Assembly (NCBI GenBank): GCA_036743315.1
Contig: DAINPV010000300.1
Location: 1 to 5,224, forward strand
Source of the DNA: CALBTQ01 sp036743315
Lineage (GTDB): Bacteria > Lernaellota > Lernaellaia > Lernaellales > Lernaellaceae
Length of the DNA: 5,224 nucleotides
Direction of reading: 5' to 3'
Positions 4,104 to 5,224 of the stretch are shown here, piece by piece; the first letter of the stretch is position 1; each line of letters begins with the position of its first letter. The position numbers and the translations under genes were made by a program. The notes under the pieces were generated by a model. It was not told the origin of the DNA and made no database searches. It was given only the letters and a program-made list of their open reading frames with translations.

Positions 4104-5224
4104 TCAGTACCAGCAGCCGTCGGCCGCCTCGATGAACGCGGTGTCGCTGGCGTCGGTCGCGCCGCTGTGGTCGAGGTCGGCGCCTTCGCACCAGCTATTT
4201 GCTTCGTCGCAGGTCTGACCGCTGTAGGTCGCGTAGGCGGCGTCATACAACGTCCGGTCGGCGGCGTCGACCGCGCCCGAGCCGTCCAGGTCGGGTCGCG
4301 CGCAACCGAGCACCGCCCAGTCGCAGGAGAGCGTCCAGGGCGACTTGGTGCACAGCGACGCTTCGAACATCAGCTTCGAGGCGCTGTACCACACATGCCG
4401 CGGATTTTCGGTTTCCTGCCATTCGCCGTCGAGGTTGATCGCCTCGTAGCCTTCGCCGTTGCGGCGAATCGGCGGATTTTCCGGGAAGCGCTCCCAGTAC
4501 CGTTCGACAATCCACGGTTCCTTATCGACCTTGCCGTCGAGCTCGGCCTGGATCACGGCCATGATTTCCTCGTCGGTTTTAAGCGTCCAGGCGCTGGTGT
4601 CGCCCAATTGCAGTATGTTTTCGATGTTCGCCGCGCGTTGGTGGCCGAGGGTGAATTCATTGAGGTCCTCATCCGGCGCCTCGATGCCGAACTGCCGGGC
4701 GATGATCGCCGCCACGTACAGATGCTCCTCGGCGCCCTTGATCATTTTGTTGTACGCCGCCGGATCGCCCTGGCGGTAAGGGCTGGCCGCCGCCGAGTAA
4801 GCCAGTTCGGCCAGAATGCGATGGATGTCGATCAGATTCTGCAGCGTGGCCTGCGCCTGATCGTACAGGTCGTCTTTCCCATAAATTTCGGCGTACTGGC
4901 ACAGGGCCATCACCGCCAGTTCCATTTCCTTGAAGTCGTCGCCGGTCGAGCCGAGCAGTTCGGGGAAGAGGTCGGGCCAGATTTCGGCAATGGCAAAGGC
5001 GATGTCGTACCAGGGCACGCCGAAGATTTCCAGGTTGAGCAGGTCGCCCCAGGTCATGCCGACGAACGCGTCGTCAATGCTGCGGCATTTGAGCACGGGC
5101 AGCGGCACGCCGGGCAGGGCGCTTTCGACAATCTGGCGCATCTTCTGCACAGACCCGACCTTGGCCATCGACGGGAAGCGGCCGCGGATTTCGTCCAGCG
5201 GCACGGCCGCGGTGACGGCCAGGT
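4104..5224 (-). CDS. C-terminal part of a probable exported protein with dockerin-like end (5' end outside window)
   Basis: The frame is open from base 5224 to a TGA at 4106-4104; about 373 residues are present and the N-terminus is missing. A GTG at 5204 exists, but the frame continues through it in ordinary protein sequence (L-A-V-T-A-A) and no ribosome site precedes it, so I treat the gene as partial. The body is mostly helical and acidic, with many Tyr, Trp and Leu residues, and I recognise no enzymatic family in it; no membrane segment is evident in the visible part. Five cysteines cluster in the last 100 residues, suggesting disulfides and export. The protein ends with two calcium-loop repeats, listed separately. 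Dockerin-type modules mediate calcium-dependent protein-protein binding, classically to cohesins in cellulosomes; outside that setting they often cap large extracellular proteins. No cohesin gene is in the window. A signal peptide should lie upstream if export is correct. Confidence 0.85.
   Translation of the reverse strand, partial: LAVTAAVPLDEIRGRFPSMAKVGSVQKMRQIVESALPGVPLPVLKCRSIDDAFVGMTWGDLLNLEIFGVPWYDIAFAIAEIWPDLFPELLGSTGDDFKEMELAVMALCQYAEIYGKDDLYDQAQATLQNLIDIHRILAELAYSAAASPYRQGDPAAYNKMIKGAEEHLYVAAIIARQFGIEAPDEDLNEFTLGHQRAANIENILQLGDTSAWTLKTDEEIMAVIQAELDGKVDKEPWIVERYWERFPENPPIRRNGEGYEAINLDGEWQETENPRHVWYSASKLMFEASLCTKSPWTLSCDWAVLGCARPDLDGSGAVDAADRTLYDAAYATYSGQTCDEANSWCEGADLDHSGATDASDTAFIEAADGCWY
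4107..4298 (-). repeat. Paired dockerin-like (EF-hand-type) calcium-loop repeats
   Basis: Two 12-residue loops of the form D-x-D-x-S-G-x-x-D-x-x-D are present, DLDGSGAVDAAD and DLDHSGATDASD, 38 residues apart; the first is followed by a short helix. Liganding positions 1, 3, 5, 9 and 12 are all Asp or Ser in both. The linker and end hold cysteines (T-C, W-C and the terminal G-C-W-Y), and the second repeat closes only four residues from the C-terminus. This matches type I dockerin architecture in outline; thrombospondin type 3-like repeats are the main alternative. Confidence 0.75.

Noticed and set aside
4199..4438. 79-codon Arg-rich plus-strand frame
   Set aside because: Antisense to the calcium-loop region; the Arg-rich composition is typical of the shadow of GC-rich codons.
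5202..5204. GTG as the true start of the dockerin-like gene
   Set aside because: The frame stays open to the window edge, no ribosome site precedes the GTG, and an exported protein should have a signal peptide, which is absent after this codon.

Overview
The window looks like a piece of a GC-rich, Gram-negative (two-membrane) bacterial chromosome, probably from a little-studied environmental lineage. The evidence is an MCE/MlaD-family envelope protein, a lipoprotein with Asp runs right after its lipid cysteine, and a protein ending in paired dockerin-like calcium loops. This combination suggests a deltaproteobacterial-grade or Lernaellota-like organism, but that placement is a guess from protein style, not from a marker gene. 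I see no mobile element, CRISPR array, tRNA or rRNA.

Layout. Bases 1-701 (minus) hold the N-terminal 233 codons of a three-helix membrane protein whose 3' end is outside the window. Just upstream on the same strand (797-2323) is a 508-residue MCE protein: one membrane anchor, one MCE domain, a long helical stretch and a beta-rich C-terminal tail. No MlaE-like permease or MlaF-like ATPase is visible beside it. A 354-base divergent intergenic region (2324-2677) follows, lower in GC and rich in dyad symmetry, including a strong hairpin that ends exactly where the next gene's Shine-Dalgarno begins. Then come a small Asp-rich lipoprotein gene (2678-3268, plus), a clear terminator flanked by alternative hairpins (3298-3355), a HAD-family phosphatase/mutase gene (3400-4050, plus), a hairpin terminator in the convergent gap, and the C-terminal part of a large cysteine-containing protein with a dockerin-like end (4104-5224, minus; its start is outside the window).

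How they fit. Four of the five genes encode envelope or exported proteins. The MCE protein and the membrane protein downstream may share a transcript (95-base gap, no obvious terminator). The lipoprotein is transcribed divergently from the MCE gene, so shared control through the intergenic dyads is possible but unproven. The HAD enzyme and the dockerin-like protein look like independent units. The two most interesting items are the MCE protein with a beta-rich, possibly outer-membrane-engaging tail, and the structured leader of the Asp-rich lipoprotein.
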